Positions 4,756 through 6,300 of a stretch of DNA of 6,300 bases are shown one piece after another. This stretch comes from Lachnospiraceae bacterium (GTDB lineage: Bacteria; Bacillota; Clostridia; Lachnospirales; Lachnospiraceae): NCBI GenBank assembly GCA_900751995.1, contig CAADTP010000055.1:1-6300 (forward strand), in the 5' to 3' direction. The notes beneath the pieces are model-generated. The model saw nothing but the letters and a program-made list of their open reading frames with translations. It had not been told where the DNA came from and made no database searches. Positions within the stretch are counted from its first letter, which is position 1. Each line of letters starts with the position of its first letter. Made by a program: the position numbers and the translations under genes.

Positions 4756-6048
4756 ATGGAACAGTATGTGATTAAAGGCGGCAATCCTCTGGTTGGAGAA
4801 GTGGATATTGCGGGTGCGAAGAATGCGGCGCTTGCGATATTGTCAGCAGCCATTATGACTGATGAAACTATATTGATCGAGAATCTGCCAGATGTAAGGG
4901 ACATCAATGTTCTGCTTGAGGCAATCTCCGAGATCGGGGCTCAGGTTGAGCGTATTGATAAGTCTACTGTAAAGATCAACGGTTCTACTATCGGCAATCT
5001 CAGCGTGGATTATGAGTTTATCAAGAAGATCCGTGCTTCTTATTATCTTCTGGGTGCTTTGCTTGGTAAGTATAAGCATGCGGAGGTTCCGCTTCCGGGT
5101 GGATGTAATATCGGCAGCAGGCCGATCGACCAGCATCTGAAGGGTTTCCGTGCTCTTGGTGCGGATGTTGATATCTGTCATGGTGCTATTGTTGCCAAGG
5201 CGGAGAATCTGCATGGCAGCCATATTTTCCTGGATGTGGTTTCTGTTGGTGCTACTATTAATATTATGATGGCTGCTTCTATGGCGACTGGTCGTACGAT
5301 CATTGAGAATGCTGCGAGGGAGCCGCATGTTGTTGATGTGGCGAATTTCCTGAACAGTATGGGGGCGAATATCAAGGGTGCTGGTACGGATGTGATCCGT
5401 ATCCGTGGTGTTGAGACGCTTCATCGTACGGAGTATTCGATCATTCCGGACCAGATCGAGGCTGGTACGTTTATGTTTGCTGCTGCGGCTACTCGTGGTG
5501 ATGTTACTGTTCGTAATGTTATTCCTAAGCATCTTGAGGCTACTACGGCTAAGCTTGAGGAGATCGGGTGTGAGGTTGAGGAGTTTGATGATGCGGTTCG
5601 TGTCCGCGCGCCGCATGTGCTTCATCGTACGCATGTGAAGACGTTGCCTTATCCTGGTTATCCTACGGATATGCAGCCGCAGATCGCGGTTACTTTGGCT
5701 TTGGCTGAGGGTACGAGTATTGTTACTGAGAGTATTTTTGAGAACCGGTTTAAGTATGCGGATGAGCTTTCCCGGATGGGTGCCAATATTAAGGTGGAGG
5801 GGAACTCTGCTATTATTGATGGTGTGAGGAAGCTTACGGGGGCGCGTGTGAGTGCGCCGGATCTTCGTGCGGGGGCTGCGCTTGTTATTGCGGGGCTGGC
5901 TGCTGAGGGTGTTACGGTTGTTGATGATATTGTTTATATCCAGCGTGGGTATGAGAATTTTGAGGAGAAGCTCAGGAGTCTTGGGGCTGAGATTGAGAGG
6001 GTTTCCAGTGAGAAGGAGATTCAGAAGTTTCGGCTGCGTGTTGGGTGA
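4756..6048 (+). CDS. murA: UDP-N-acetylglucosamine 1-carboxyvinyltransferase
   Basis: MurA transfers enolpyruvate from phosphoenolpyruvate to UDP-GlcNAc in the cytoplasm, the first committed step of peptidoglycan synthesis. The 430-residue protein has normal full length and the two inverse alpha/beta barrels of the EPSP synthase superfamily. Visible active-site residues are K22-N23 in IAGAKNAALA and C117 in PLPGGCNIGSRP, equivalent to E. coli Cys115. Also present are the D of IPDQIEAGTF (E. coli Asp305 region) and the R of APDLRAGAAL (E. coli Arg397 region). Because the loop cysteine is kept, fosfomycin sensitivity is expected at the target level. GAGGTG (4746-4751) lies 4 nt before the ATG. 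The gene has its own promoter at 4629-4656 and a terminator at 6111-6149, so it looks monocistronic. Low-GC Gram-positives often carry two MurA paralogues; which this is cannot be decided here. Confidence 0.97.
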   Translation: MEQYVIKGGNPLVGEVDIAGAKNAALAILSAAIMTDETILIENLPDVRDINVLLEAISEIGAQVERIDKSTVKINGSTIGNLSVDYEFIKKIRASYYLLGALLGKYKHAEVPLPGGCNIGSRPIDQHLKGFRALGADVDICHGAIVAKAENLHGSHIFLDVVSVGATINIMMAASMATGRTIIENAAREPHVVDVANFLNSMGANIKGAGTDVIRIRGVETLHRTEYSIIPDQIEAGTFMFAAAATRGDVTVRNVIPKHLEATTAKLEEIGCEVEEFDDAVRVRAPHVLHRTHVKTLPYPGYPTDMQPQIAVTLALAEGTSIVTESIFENRFKYADELSRMGANIKVEGNSAIIDGVRKLTGARVSAPDLRAGAALVIAGLAAEGVTVVDDIVYIQRGYENFEEKLRSLGAEIERVSSEKEIQKFRLRVG

Positions 6049-6110
6049 TGGTTGGTGACAACTGGTAATAACTGATAACGATTGATGATAATTGGATATT
6101 TGAGTTTTGG

Positions 6111-6149
6111 GAGAGTTCCTGGGTGTTTGGGCCTGGGGGCTCTTTTTTT
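6111..6149 (+). terminator. Intrinsic terminator after murA
   Basis: Bases 6112-6123 pair with 6132-6143 in a 12-pair stem (eight Watson-Crick, four G-T pairs) around the loop tgtttggg, followed by seven T (6143-6149). It lies about 60 bp after the murA stop codon. The G-T pairs work only for the + strand transcript, so termination is directional. Confidence 0.88.
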
Positions 6150-6191
6150 GTGTGGGTGGGAGGGATGAATGGAGGGAGGGACGAACGGACA

Positions 6192-6300
6192 GACTGCCAG
6201 CGGGGCGGCTGCATGGTCGTGCCTGGTGCGGTCGTTTCGCCGGGTCATACTAAGCGTCTGAGTCTTCTGCCGTGCAGGGCGCCCCATAACTCGCCATGTA
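6192..6300. repeat. Palindromic repeat element, right copy (cut by window end)
   Basis: Bases 6202-6300 are identical to 1-99. The inverted-repeat arm continues outwards to gactgcc (6192-6198), which matches ggcagtc at 245-251 of the left copy. After one mismatch, ggac (6187-6190) matches gtcc at 253-256. This copy therefore reveals the true start of the element missing from the left end; together the two describe an element of roughly 260 bp. Both copies point the same way and flank the five genes. Confidence 0.9.

Noticed and set aside
4843..5634. A 263-codon open frame on the minus strand within murA.
   Set aside because: It is a shadow of murA, rich in Arg, Thr, Asn and Ile as expected from the complement of GT-rich codons, with no family resemblance.
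6049..6110. Loose repetition of aactgataa-like words after the murA stop.
   Set aside because: The copies are short and irregular; AT-rich simple composition is sufficient explanation.

Overview
The window looks like a chromosomal segment from a Gram-positive anaerobe of the Clostridia, most likely a Lachnospiraceae gut commensal. The reasons are purine-rich Shine-Dalgarno sites, extended -10 promoters, a short three-domain S1 protein, a pyrophosphatase of the CBS/DRTGG-regulated family II type, and a MurA close to those I know from that family. The genus cannot be fixed from the sequence. All five genes lie on the + strand, which is strongly richer in G than C, as expected of a leading strand.

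Layout: 1-251 is a large imperfect palindrome, a structured repeat element with no gene, and its first 99 bases recur exactly at 6202-6300. Three 30-bp direct repeats at 66- and 65-bp steps follow (248-408). An extended -10 promoter near 459-467 then opens a gene cluster: an S1-domain RNA-binding protein (542-1444), a manganese-dependent inorganic pyrophosphatase (1474-3144), and a flavin reductase-like protein with an odd lysine-rich repeat tail (3158-3979). A divergent shikimate kinase (4044-4556) follows, either in the same transcript or from a weak promoter of its own. After a 199-bp gap with a strong promoter and a leader hairpin comes murA (4756-6048), closed by an intrinsic terminator (6111-6149). 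The second copy of the palindromic element begins at about 6192 and runs off the window.

The genes are mostly housekeeping: translation (S1), pyrophosphate removal (PpaC), possibly aromatic amino acid synthesis (the shikimate kinase homologue) and the first committed step of peptidoglycan synthesis (MurA). Tight spacing suggests that S1, ppaC and the flavoprotein are co-transcribed, but no shared pathway is evident.

The unusual material is mainly non-coding: the ~260-bp multi-stem palindrome, the CRISPR-sized but cas-less direct repeats fused to its edge, and the exact 99-bp terminal redundancy, which may be a de Bruijn assembly loop rather than biology. The 36-bp minisatellite in the flavoprotein gene and the altered substrate-binding residues in the shikimate kinase homologue are the most interesting coding observations.
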